From the NCBI GenBank assembly GCA_018136815.1, contig CM030941.1, positions 2,146,039 to 2,210,038 on the forward strand: a stretch of 64,000 nucleotides of DNA, in the 5' to 3' direction. Within the stretch, counting starts at the first letter, position 1. Every line of letters starts with the position of its first letter. The DNA is from Isochrysis galbana (lineage: Eukaryota; Haptophyta; Isochrysidales; Isochrysidaceae). The notes under the pieces were generated by a model. The model had not been told where the DNA came from and did no database searches. It saw only the letters and a list, made by a program, of their open reading frames with translations. The position numbers were made by a program, and so were the translations under genes. This document shows positions 47,601 through 58,030 of this stretch, piece by piece.

Positions 47601-50600
47601 GCTTGAAGTGCGCGGCGAGGGACGACGGGGCGGCCGTTGCGGCTCCAGTCTCACCGTGCACCTCTAGACAGATGTCAGGATATTGCCGCATAATTTTGGC
47701 GATACCTGCAAGAGTCTTCTGGTTTCGCGATCGCTCGGTGGCGTCTAGATGGTCAATAGACCACGCTTGTTCCGGCCTCGGCAATCGATCCTCCCCCGCG
47801 CCGTTGAAACGGACCTCGTTTTCGGCCGTGAATGCCTTCAGCTTGGACAATGCCTCTCGTAACCCGTGATCGGGAGCGCGGCGATGCAGTAGCCTAAATG
47901 GCAGGCCGGGGGGCAGCGCCCCCACTTCCTCGCCGCTCGTCGAGTGAGTAGCCCTGGGCACGAAATCAACCTTGGTCTCGCCCGTGAGCGGCTCGGCATG
48001 AACACTCAGCTGGTCGATCGGTACGCCACGTCCGATAAGCGCCTCGAAACACGCTTCAGCGCGTGAGCGCGCGAGCTTCTCCATAATCTCGCGCACATCG
48101 CGCTCACGGTCGAGGCCGAAATAGTTGGCGAGCGGTGCGGGTGCGGCCTTCGCGTCCGTGGTTGTGCCAAGCACCTGGCATGGGATATCGGGGTACTTCT
48201 TCAGAATCTCCGCTATCCCTTCGATTGTCTTAAGGTTCTGCTCGCGCTTTTCCGGGTCTGGATGGTTGATGTTCCAAGCCTGTGCCACACCGAGACTCGA
48301 CTCGTTAGTGACTTGCTCCGCGGCACCGGGGAAGAAAACATCGTTGTCTTCCAAGAACTTCACCACTTCGCGTCGCGCCAGTTCCGCCTTTCGCTGTTGA
48401 TTGTCGCCCAACAAGAAGAGATCAACCCGACGTGCAGCACGTACGACCCCCACGTCGACCGTGCACTCCCCCTTTTGCCCGCCTACCGGCGACAGTGTCT
48501 CCTTGATGAAAACTGGAGCGTATGCCGCGTCATTCAAAGCTGTTTCCGGAATGGAAACGTCGTACGTCTCTCCAACGAAAATGTCAGCCGCCGGCACCCG
48601 TACCGCACCATCATAAACGACATCGCGGACGACCTCTCGACCCAGTGTGCCCGAACCCGCAATAGGCACGCCGCCGCGGTGCAGAAGCGAGAGCGGCACG
48701 CCATTGGGCACCGGCAAGCAAGCGGCCCAGTGCGTGATAGGAAGTGGGTTAATTAGGCGTACAATCACTGGTCGAGTTGCGCGTCGAACAAGGAGTTGCA
48801 CCTCGAGGTGCTGACGCAAACCAAGCTCCAGAGCGGCGGCTTGCGACGCAGAGGATGTCGAGACAACGAAGCTATGTGTCACCGGTTCAAGCGTTGCTAA
48901 GCCCTCGGCGCCCTCGAGCTGCACAGCATATGTCTCTCCCACAAACAATTCATTCTCGCGAAGGGCGAACCTCCACTCTGCCGCAGACGGCTTCTCCTTG
49001 TGAACATAGTCCTGCACAGCGATACCGAGCGCCTTGTGTCTCACGACGAGTCGAAATGGACTGGGAAAAGGCAGATTGGCCGCCCAGTGACCCTTCGGCA
49101 GATCGGCACGCAATAGCACAGTCACGGGTGCCGTCTTGCGACGAAGAGGCAAAATGAGAGTGTGCTCAGTGCCGTCGACACGAAAGAGGCGGCTAGCCTT
49201 GCAACCGTAGTAGGCAGGTGCGTCGGGCACCTGGACCACGTAAGAGCCACCAAATGTGAGCGCGCCGTTGTAGACGTTCAGAGACTCAGACTTGCCATCG
49301 CGAATAGTACCTTTGTATATGTCGTGAGCGCCAAGGGCTTCCACCGCTTGTTGAGGCTGACGCGGCCCAACGAGCGGCGCAACTCCGATGTCCACAGCGC
49401 GCGCATCGACGTCATTGCTCACCTCCCACGAGGGGAGAACACGCTGCCCGTCTACTCCCAAAGATTCTAGCAATTTCTTGATGGCCAATGCCCGCCCCTG
49501 TGCAGTCGCACACTCAGCGTCCATCTTTTCGCGCGGAAAAGCCGCACGGAAGCGTCTATGGCCGGCGGCGTCTGACACGGAGGGTTGCGTGCACCGCACG
49601 CGCATGGCTACTAGCGGCGCCCGTAGTAAGATATCGGCAAGGCTCTGTAGGATGTCGAGGTTGACTTGTCGGTCCTCCAACTCGACGGAGTCACGATCGA
49701 AGAAAATAGGCCTCTCTGCCACATAGTCCGTCACCCTGCGGTGAGCGTCTTCGACCTGCTGTGCAATTCTCGCACCGTCGTAGACGCGGAAATTCACGCC
49801 CTTGATAGGCTCGAGATCTTTCGACCAATGCTTCTCGAGAACTGTCTTAGGCGGCGCAGAGGCGGCCGAGGCGCGACGTATCGCATCAAGTCGGCGGCAG
49901 AGACGGTCGAATTCAGAGAGAGATAAGGTGCCCGAGCCGTCGGCGTCAAATTCACGGATCACCGCTGCAGTCTCCGCACGGCTGAGGTCCACCTCGAGCT
50001 CGAGCAAAGCCTCGCGCAGCTCTCGCCTTGAGAGTGCACCTGAATTGTTGGCGTCGAAGTTGCGGAATATAGTGCGCACATCATTGGACATCGTGAGCTC
50101 GAGCACGAGCTTGTCAAACTCAGCGAATTCAATCGCACCCGAGCCGTCAGTATCATACCGTGTGAGCAAGGCACGCGACATGCTCGAGTCAAGGTCGATG
50201 CACAGCTCGCGCAGCGCTACCCGAAGGTCCGACACGCCGAGAGCGAGGTCGCTTCCAGACGGGACATCTGGGGCCGAGTTGGCCACAAGCATCTTTTGCA
50301 GGTCGATCGCGAGATTGAAGAATTCGTCAAAGTCTAGTGTGCCGCTACCGTCGGCGTCGTACCTGTTGAGTACTGCCTTTGTTTGCATAGGGGAGGCGTT
50401 GACGCCAAGCTCAAGAAGAGCGTCCCTCAAGTCACGCATCGCGAGGGCGCCCGAGGCGAGCGGTGTAGGGGGAGCCTGTGCGGGCGTTGCGCCTTGCCCA
50501 GCAGCTCCCGGGCGACGTATGTCTTTGACGTGCCCTTTGGCACAAAACCCAATGGGATGATCTCGGTTGCTTGGGTTTGAGATCGTCACCTCGAGCACGT

Positions 50601-52700
50601 TTTCTCCGGCCACAAACAAGCCGCAACCTGCTTGCGCCCGAATAACCATGTCGCCCCCGAAAGCCTGGAAGCTCGTTCGGCCTGATCCTGAAGTCAGGTG
50701 TTTGCTATTCAACGTGACGCTCTTAATGGCGTTGTCCACCGAATATGGTAGTTCGAAACTGGCGGTGTCAGGAGAATCAACGTCGAAGCGTAGCTCAAAG
50801 ACGGCGTCGCCCGGTGGCCATGCACTGTCGCCCAGCCAAGACACGCCTGGGGTCTTGCACCAGCTTGGATGGCCTTGTGTGGTCGGCGCAAGACCGGCTC
50901 CAAAGCGACCACAAGCCCGCACGAGGCTCCAAGGCGCTACTCCAGTGCTCAGCTCTACCGTCGCCGGTGCAGACACACTGCCTGGCTTTGATGGTGCGGA
51001 GGCGTCGTCGTTGTGACCCGGGAGCAGCACTACTTCAAGGTCGGTCACCAGTCCGGCAAACTCTTCGAGGTCGAGCGAGCCGCTGCCATCGGCATAGTAC
51101 CTAGCTAACACCGACCTTGCTTGCTCAGCAGTAGCTTCCACACCCAGCTCCTTGAGGGCGTCGCGGAGGTCGCGCGTCGCGAGCGTTGGTGTCACGCCAC
51201 TGTGCCCGTCGCTCAAATGGCCCTTGGCACAGAAGCCCATGGGATTCTCGCGACTGCCATTGTTTGCGACCGTCACCTCAAGCACATTTGTGCCTTTTAC
51301 GAAGAGTCCGTGCCCCGCGAGCGCTCGGATCGTCATGTCGCCACCAAAAGTGCGGAAACTAGTCCTACCAGATCCAAAATCAAGCTTCTTGCCGTTCAGC
51401 GTCGTAGTCCTGACGGTTTTGTCAACCGAATACGGCAGCTCGAAGCAGGCCGTGTCAGGCGATGCCACCTCAAAGCGCAATGCAAAGGTGGCGTCTCCGG
51501 GGGGCCACGTAGTGCTACCCAGCCAGGATGCACCTGGAGTCTTGCACCAGCTCGGGTGCCCCTGCGTAGTTGGAGCAGGGCCGGCGGGGAACTTCCCACA
51601 AGACCCCACGAGTCTCCAAGGGGCGCTACCCGTGCTGAGGTCGACTGAACTCTGGCCACGAAATAGCGTTTCGCCCGTCGAGCGCGCATGCGCCGAGAAG
51701 ACGCGGCGCACAGCTTCAGCGCTCGTCCTGCCGACCGCGGCGGATCCAACGGATGCACGCACGGCACCGTTGACCGCGAAACTTGAAAATGCGCGCCGAA
51801 CCTGCTCATCGGTGAGGCCGACAACCGGTTTCGTGGCGACCGAAAGGCCGACAACAGCTCTGCCTTTTGCGCAAAATCCCATGGGGTTTTCCCGGGTGCC
51901 CGTATTTTCTACGATGAGGCGCAGCGTGTTCTGACCCCTCACGAAAAGACGTTTTCCCCTTGGGGCCTTAATGACAGAGTCACCTCCGAATGTCTTGAAG
52001 TGCGCCGGCGTGCCCAAATCGAGCGGGTTGCTATTAAGCGTGGCGCTAAGCAGCTTGTTATCCACCGAATATGGCAGCTCGAAGTAGGCGGCGTCGGGGT
52101 CAGGTACGTCAAAGCGGAGTTCGAAGACGGCATCTCCTGGCGGCCATGCAGCGTTGTGGCCAAGCCACGAGAAGCCAAGCGGCTTGTACCATGCGTTGTG
52201 AGCTGCTGTTCGCGGTGCCGGACCAGCGGCGAATCTGCCGCATGATTTGGCGAGTTGCCACGGGGCGGATCCCGTGGTGAGGTCGACGAGAAGCGGCTTC
52301 GGCAATTCGGATGCATGTTTCGCGTACTTGGAGAACGTCTTTTGCAAGGCGTCGGAAGCGATCTCTTGACCCACGAGTCGACTGGGTATCGCAGAGGCGG
52401 CGACATCGCCGGCTGCGGCTAAGGTTGATTCGACGACAGGAACCTCGCGCTCGACCATTGGGACTTCGTAGTCGCACACAAGCTGTACAGTGCCAGCCTT
52501 GGAGCGCTTCAGAGGCAATTTGACCACCACGGCCTCTTTGATCTCCACCTCCGAAACTAGCTGTTCCACCAACTTGTTGTCGCCAATCTCAACAGCGCTT
52601 TGTAGCCTTTTCGCTCGATCCTGGGACCACGCGCGCTCTGCGTCAGTCTCGGTACCAACTTGAAAGACGATTTCGTTTTCCTCGGTCCCTGCGCCAGCAA
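41629..52700 (-). CDS. Giant modular protein: jelly-roll, EF-hand, OmpA-like and annexin-like domains; N-terminus in gap
   Basis: About 3,690 residues are open without introns (numbered here from the gap edge). Four copies of a 145-residue jelly-roll-like module occur at about 140, 353, 580 and 3064: (L)xTGxAPW, SWLG, WPPGD, FELRFDV, FELPYxVDN, TLN, FGGD, NPMGFCAKG. EF-hand loops cluster at about 545 (first Asp is Tyr, degenerate), 750-930 (DADGSGTLDFDE, DTDGSGAIEFAE, DANNSGALSRRE, DADGSGTLSLSE) and 1840-1953 (DRDRSGSMSVRE, DLDGSGTLSMAE, DYDGDHLMSLSE). Five OmpA-like modules lie near 1003, 1437, 1613, 2073 and 2373 (DVFFNGA, IAxILxxYPD, RRAEACxEALxxxGVP). Many beta modules carry GHWAxxLPLPxG and GExYxV. 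Residues from about 3327 form an annexin-like core (DETVVSIISSRHGRDLSGIIEAYGRVYGKEL). No membrane segment is visible. Calcium-dependent membrane or glycan binding is inferred. Confidence 0.82.
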
Positions 52701-52800
52701 NNNNNNNNNNNNNNNNNNNNNNNNNNNNNNNNNNNNNNNNNNNNNNNNNNNNNNNNNNNNNNNNNNNNNNNNNNNNNNNNNNNNNNNNNNNNNNNNNNNN
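52701..52800. other. Assembly gap (100 N)
   Basis: Removes the start of the giant annexin-like gene. It lies 108 bases from a 60-base G-rich tract (52909-52968) that may have broken the assembly. Confidence 0.95.
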
Positions 52801-52908
52801 CCGACGTGACGCGCAGAGTGCGCGCGCGGGAGAAGCCCTCTCTACAGAATTCATAATCCATACGCAGGAAAGGATAGTTGTTTAGTGTTAAGGTGGGGGT
52901 GGCGCCGA

Positions 52909-52968
52909 GGGGGGGGGGGGGGGAGGGGGGGGAGGGGGGGGGGGGGGGGGGAAGGGGGGGGGGGGGGG
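52909..52968 (+). repeat. 60-base G-rich tract
   Basis: Almost pure G on the plus strand with four interrupting A positions, and runs of 10 to 20 G. It satisfies any G-quadruplex pattern and is a likely cause of the neighbouring gap. No gene crosses it with confidence. Confidence 0.9.
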
Positions 52969-53191
52969 CGTGAGTGAGCGCGAGCCATGCCCACTTCTCG
53001 TTGCAGCCCCGCCTGCGGAGGACACCGTGGCGCGGGAGTGCTCGAGGAGGCGAGGATACCAGCTGCTGGCCCTCTTGGAGGACTGGTAGGAACAACGTCA
53101 TCTCCACGGCGATCGGCGTCCGTCGTCACACACGACGTGGGCAGCCAAACAGGGTGCCCACACGAAGCTGAAGCTCCACGAGACGATGAGC

Positions 53192-55309
53192 AACTATCAG
53201 TAAACTGATAGGGTCATGGAGCGCGCCCCGCCGCCCTCCCTCGCTGCCGCTGCCCTCGCCGAGATGGACGAAGGATTGAGTGACACGCCGCTGTCGCCGA
53301 AGCGACCGCGACAGGACGACCCTCCCAGCCAGGTGGGCACAGGAGCCAGCCTGCCACACCCGCGAACCACCGCGAACGCCACGAACAAGGCTGCCATGCT
53401 GGCAGTAGCCAGCATGCAGCACACCTCCAACACAACACACAGCCACTCCAGCCACACCACACCAGTGGGACGCTTCCAAAGGGAAGGCCTCCGGGCTGGG
53501 ACCCTACACAGCCGCGGTACCGCCCTCGCGCTCCGGCGCGAGGGGCCGGCCCGGCACCATCTACAGCAGAACCCCAATGGGGAAATGCCGCATCAAAGCA
53601 AAGAGTTGGACAAAGAGCAGACAGGTCCCCCTAGCATGGGGCATAGGAGCACAAAGGGGGGCAGACCAGGAGGGTTGCTCCCCAATGCCTACGAATGCCG
53701 AACGGACAAGCGAGCCTCGGGCGCGCGAACGTCGCAAGCGTCACAAGCCCATGAGGCCCATCACAACAAACACCACCTTGAGAGAGAGCCTACACAAAGC
53801 ACAATCCACACGAGACCCTCGGAAAGGGACGACAACAAAACGGATACACCGTGCCACATGGACGCCCGAAAGACGAAAACATGTGCAAGGCTAACCCCAC
53901 CCTCCGCCCCGGCCACACAGGTGGCCCTCCTAGACGAAGACCTAGAGTCCGAACCCGAGGGGGAGGCCGAATTTCCGGACTCCCACAAGATCATTATCAC
54001 CTTTACGGCGTACGAGAAAGGACACAAGGCCAAAGACGAAGAGGTCCTCGGCGCGATTGTCGCGCACCTCAACAAGCTGGAAGGCGTGGACCTCGAGCCC
54101 GAATTCCTATCCAAGAGCGCCTCCGGCCCTTGGGAGATTCTCGTAACGGCGGATTGCGCCAACCAATTCCGCGAAGAATACAAGGATGTGGCGGACTTTC
54201 GCAAGGCGGGCATCCCATGCCCGATCGCGGTCAAATATCAAACGCTCGACGAAAAATTCAAAGAAATCCCGCGGGCGTCCAACAAGGCACTGGCCAGCGC
54301 GTTCAAAGACGCCTCAGCGCACCTGGTGGTGCGCAACTACAAATTTGAGCTAAAGAGTTTCATAACGATCAGCTCGCTCGCCAAAGCGGTCGAGAACCAA
54401 GGATTCTTCTTTCTCCAAGGCAACCAAGAGCGCACCAAGATCCTCACCAAGGAGGGGATTCTCGTAACACAGGGTAAAAAGGAAGTTTACCATCTGTATG
54501 TCGCCCCAAAACACGGAACGTTCGCCTCCTTCGACTTTCCGCGCAAAATTATGCTCACCGTCAACGGGGCCCCCTTCCCCATCGAATACTCTGTCCGCAA
54601 TTGCCGCGAGCTGGGCGGAGACATCAAGAACCTAAACATCCATGCGGGGCCCAAGGGCTGTAAAGGATACCATAAAGGCTACGCCATGGCGTTCCATCCC
54701 CCCTTGCGCATTTGCGTGTGCGAGGAAGAAAAAGCCGCGCGCCTCGAACGCGAAGAACGCAAACGCACGGCTCCGCCGAAGATGACCGTCCAAGAGGCCA
54801 TGAACCCGAATGCCCCGGAGTTGTGCAAGCGCTTCCCTAATGGGAAATGCCCCATGAACATCATGGGCAAGGCGTGTAACCGCTCGCACGAGTACCCGGG
54901 CGCGTGGAAAGACGGCGAATGCATGATAATTTGCGCATTCCCGCGCGCGAGTGCCGGAACCCCGGGAAAACAACCCAAGGGCGGAATCTGCGCCCTGGGC
55001 GCCGACTGTCGCTACATGCACAAGTGCGTGCAACACGCGCGTGACCTCAACCGCACAAACCTTCTTATCACATATGCGCTCACCTTTGACTCCACTCGCG
55101 GATACCCAGGTGAGGGGCCGATCAAGATCGTCTCCTACAACATGAATGGCGCCGGTCACGGCGCCTTAGGCTCGGTGCTCGCCCAAGCGAGGAAAGCTAG
55201 AGTAGACATCATACTACTACAAGAGCTACACGCCTACGCCGATGGGGAAGTACCCTAGTCTAGTAGGTGTGTAGCCCAGAATCTTCAGATGTTTTTTTTT
55301 TTTTTTTTC
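53192..55309 (+). mobile_element. Family A non-LTR retroelement, internally deleted, 16-bp target duplication
   Basis: CCACGAGACGATGAGC is present at 53176-53191 and 55310-55325, exactly bounding the element. The 5' end is AACTATCAGTAAACTGATAG, an 18-base perfect hairpin, followed by GGTCATGG. The 3' end is GAATCTTCAGATG plus a run of about 17 T. It carries one long frame that begins as ORF1 and ends just after entering an endonuclease domain. Reverse transcriptase is absent, so a full-length parent must have lost its interior. The intact duplication and terminal T run argue for a recent insertion that needed a partner element's machinery. Confidence 0.9.
53216..55258 (+). CDS. Retroelement ORF1-like protein running into the start of an AP-endonuclease domain
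   Basis: 680 residues from ATG 53216, which lies just after the terminal hairpin. The first 230 residues are disordered (Pro, Ser, His, Arg-rich, with SPKRPRQDD). Residues 240-490 form the conserved ORF1 core (IIITFTAYEKG, LEGVDLEPEF, SGPWEILVTADCANQF, KIMLTVNGAPFPIEY). A cysteine/histidine-rich region near 540-620 contains CKRFPNGKC...CNRSH and CALGADCRYMHKC, resembling CCCH or knuckle-type zinc fingers for nucleic-acid binding. The end (PIKIVSYNMNGAGHGALG...VDIILLQELH) matches the first strands of LINE-type endonucleases, with the QE catalytic glutamate, but stops there. The protein may bind element RNA; it cannot nick DNA or reverse transcribe. Confidence 0.8.
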   Translation: MERAPPPSLAAAALAEMDEGLSDTPLSPKRPRQDDPPSQVGTGASLPHPRTTANATNKAAMLAVASMQHTSNTTHSHSSHTTPVGRFQREGLRAGTLHSRGTALALRREGPARHHLQQNPNGEMPHQSKELDKEQTGPPSMGHRSTKGGRPGGLLPNAYECRTDKRASGARTSQASQAHEAHHNKHHLEREPTQSTIHTRPSERDDNKTDTPCHMDARKTKTCARLTPPSAPATQVALLDEDLESEPEGEAEFPDSHKIIITFTAYEKGHKAKDEEVLGAIVAHLNKLEGVDLEPEFLSKSASGPWEILVTADCANQFREEYKDVADFRKAGIPCPIAVKYQTLDEKFKEIPRASNKALASAFKDASAHLVVRNYKFELKSFITISSLAKAVENQGFFFLQGNQERTKILTKEGILVTQGKKEVYHLYVAPKHGTFASFDFPRKIMLTVNGAPFPIEYSVRNCRELGGDIKNLNIHAGPKGCKGYHKGYAMAFHPPLRICVCEEEKAARLEREERKRTAPPKMTVQEAMNPNAPELCKRFPNGKCPMNIMGKACNRSHEYPGAWKDGECMIICAFPRASAGTPGKQPKGGICALGADCRYMHKCVQHARDLNRTNLLITYALTFDSTRGYPGEGPIKIVSYNMNGAGHGALGSVLAQARKARVDIILLQELHAYADGEVP

Positions 55310-56140
55310 CCACGAGACGATGAGCCTGGTCCGCGGCGGCGGCGGAGGTCTCGAGGCCAAGCAACTCCATTCCAACTGGAAGAGGGAGCAAGGCGGTCTA
55401 GAGTGCCACGTGCATCTCTGGAATTTGGGTCGCCGGGCGGGAGAGGCGCGTTGAGGAGACGTGGGGCGAGTGTTCCCGCCAAACCAACATCACGTCTCCC
55501 AGGGGACACTTATACTGTATCCTCATATGAGTCCGCCTCCTCACCTTCGCCGCCGCCACCACGTGGGAGGGGGCCGCGCAAAGAGCCCTCTAAGATTCTG
55601 CAGTATACGTTTCATGTGCGGGCCTGCGACTTAGCCTTGCAATTGAGCAAAAAGTTCAATTGCCCGCATTGTGGAGCAGCGCACTCTTTGGATGTTGGCG
55701 ACAACCAGAAAGTTTATGGTGGCAGGGGGCTTTGTCTCGTCATGGAATGCACAGATTGCGGCATGGGAGTGCGCCTAAATCTCGGCCATCTCACTCGCTT
55801 GGAGGAGCCTGTTGCCGCCCTTGCGTCTCGCCCCGACTCTGATGACGACGGCGGCGACGGCGTCAGTAGCGCTGACGAGGAGCCAAGGCAGCGCCGCAGA
55901 GCCTCTCTCTCTAGAGAGGCTGTGTCAGCTGTGCTCGGAGCGCTCATGGGAGGACAGCAGTACGAGGGGTATGCGGCCTCGGCGAACATGACCGGGATGA
56001 TGCCTTTGAATCACACCACTTGGCTCCGGTACGTTCGCCGACTCGCTCCCCATATCCAAGCTGTTGCGGAAGAGAGTATGGGCTCGACATCGGGAGACGT
56101 CTCGATCTTAGTCGGGGGGTGTCGCATTCATCCTAGATGA

Positions 56141-57299
56141 TGCGATTTCTAGGCTCTTATTTCCAGGTCCTTCGTCGTGCGGCCACACGGCGAAGCTCAG
56201 GTACATCTAGGTTGGTAGGGTTCGTCCCTAGCGATCTAGAATTCGAGTTCTCGTTTCGTTCCGTCTAGCCTGTTTGTCAAGTCTAGATTCCAGGTTTCCT
56301 CCTTTCGGGTAATCTTGACCCAAAGGAGCCAGGTCGCCTGTCACTCGCTGCGCGCTTGTCTCAGGCTCTCGGGTTACCTTGTGAAGGCTTATTTAGCTTC
56401 TTGCAAGGCTTGTCGTTTCTTGTTGGGTTCCGGTTCTTTCTTGGGGCTTGCTAACTTTCGTTGTCGTCCAGGCCTGTTCTTTGTAGGTTCTGTTTAGCCT
56501 GGTTAGGGTTTCGTTGCCTTCCGGCGTTTGGCGTTGGCGTTCGGAAATTTCCTCTCACATTCCCTAGGTCCGCTACCCTTGGTTTGTAGGTCCTTGCTTC
56601 TTTCTTCTCGGTCAAGGTTTTGGCGAGCGAGTCGGTTGCTCTAGCCGCTCGAGATTTGAGGTTTAATTTGCCATCTCCCCTTGGAGATCGGTGTAGGTTC
56701 GCTTCCTAGGTGAGGGAATCTTTCCCCTTGATGCAAGTTACATGCAAGCCCTTGGCCCCTTTGGTGTTTCTTCCCCTTGGTTGCTACTCAGGGTCGTTCG
56801 TTAGAAGCGTCTAGAAGGTTCACGCTCAACGGCAAGATTTCCTCTGTCGTGAAGATATCTCGTCGCGATCTGGATCTGTATCCAAAGTGATCGCCGTGGT
56901 CGCGCGACATGACGCTCCCCTTCGGACTCTCCGCTACGTGGGAAGTTACAAGGGAGACACGCTCCGGCCGTCGCTGCGGAGTCTCTCTCTCTTTCTCTCG
57001 CTCTCTCTCTCCGTCTCTCGCGACGTGTTTGAGTTATCGGTGATTTGGGGTCGCGGTTGCTTGATAATTTGCTTGGTTTGGGTGAATGATTCCGGTGTGT
57101 TCGTGAGTCGGTGTATCCTGTTGTTCTCAGCCTCGTTGTCCGTCGTTGTTCGCTGCGTCGCTGCACTCAAGCAGCCTAGGCTCCCTCCCTGAGGGAGGAG
57201 TTCTTTGTAGGTCTAACAATCTCTTAAAACCCAACACACTAGGGCCGCTAGGAGCGCCTCGCCGCCCCACAGCCCTTCGTTCGCCGTTCGTTCCCCGTC
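56141..57299. other. Intergenic region, T- and G-rich, no supported gene
   Basis: Sequence is rich in GGTTT and CCTTGG words and differs in texture from its surroundings. 56985-57020 is a short CT tract. No reading frame with recognisable motifs is present. Confidence 0.4.
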
Positions 57300-57592
57300 C
57301 AGACACCCAAATGGGGTTGCCCGACCCAGTCCAGAATTTCATTCACCCGACTCCCGGTGGGGAGGAGGGCCAAAGCGCCGCGCTAGCCGCCGGTGCTGCT
57401 CGCGACGGAGTGGCTCAGAGCCCTCCGGCTCCGCTCGACTCGACAACCTGGTCGGGCGGGTCGTCTTGGCGCGGTCGCTTCGGCGACAGTGGCGTGTCCA
57501 TGAACGCTTCGTCCATGGCGGCGAGGGCGGCGGCAGCGAGGGCGGGAGGCGGCGCGCGCTCCATGACCCTATCAGTTTACTGATAGTTGGCT
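57300..57592 (-). mobile_element. Family A 5'-end fragment, inverted
   Basis: On the minus strand it starts with the perfect hairpin CTATCAGTAAACTGATAG (57569-57586), then GGTCATGGAGCGCGC. It continues with a start of ORF1 close to that at 53216 (Met-Glu-Arg-Ala/Ser start, then TPLSPKRPRQDDPP), with substitutions. Homology fades by about 57440-57300. A 5' fragment without 3' end is unusual for a retroelement. Confidence 0.6.
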
Positions 57593-57659
57593 CGTTCGCC
57601 TCAATTTTGTTGCTCCTTGGTTCCCTCGACAGAGTGCAGAGTGTGCCACCCACAGCTTA

Positions 57660-58030
57660 GTAGTAGCCCCCCTCTCCTGCAGCACGCGCGATGGCGCGCC
57701 TGCGACAGGCCTGCATGCAGCTGCCCTCTAGCGTGCCCTGGAGGCTCCTAGAGGCCAGCTCAGGGGGCAGAGGAGGCTGGGGCTGGGCCATGGCCTCCCC
57801 TGCCTCCGGGTTGGAGCGATGGGCTGGCCACTGGCCACGACAGGCCAGGACGCGCGAAGCAAGCGAGCCAGTGAGTGAGAGAGTGGGTCAGCAGGCCAAT
57901 GTGCTCCTGGCAAGCCATCAGGCATGCTAGGAGCATGGGTGGTTCCTCCCCCATGGCAGGGGAGGAGTGGATAGAGGGGGGGGGCTCGTGCGCCCCCCCA
58001 TGGGCGAACTACGTCTAAACTTAGTTGAGC
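57660..58030 (-). mobile_element. Short family B element, inverted
   Basis: Minus strand reads CAACTAAGTTTAGACGTAG then CCCATGGGGGGGCGCACGAGCCCCCCC, CCTGCCATGGGGGAGG, and a GCTTGCCAGGAGC block. It ends in GGCGCGCCATCGCGCG, the same order as 11160-11600. The 5' hairpin is degraded. No coding capacity. Confidence 0.6.

Larger units (their letters stand above)
52987..56140 (+). pseudogene. Mutator-like transposase N-terminal region split by a retroelement insertion
   Basis: Removing the element and one copy of its target duplication, the frame 52987-53191 joins in phase to 55326-56140: both junction sides encode PRDDE. Downstream, a zinc-ribbon-like pair CPHCG...CTDCG (about 55660-55770) is followed by an acidic linker. 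Then comes VSAVLGALMGGQQYEGYAA...IQAVAEESM, which resembles the N-terminal part of Mutator-like (MULE) transposases as I recall them. The frame stops at 56140 and no DDE catalytic core follows, so it is truncated as well as interrupted. An unrelated zinc-ribbon host protein is the alternative. Confidence 0.45.

Noticed and set aside
52801-52854. N-terminal start of the giant annexin-like protein to the right of the gap
   Set aside because: The frame is joined only by the 100 N placeholder; the start more likely lies within the gap.
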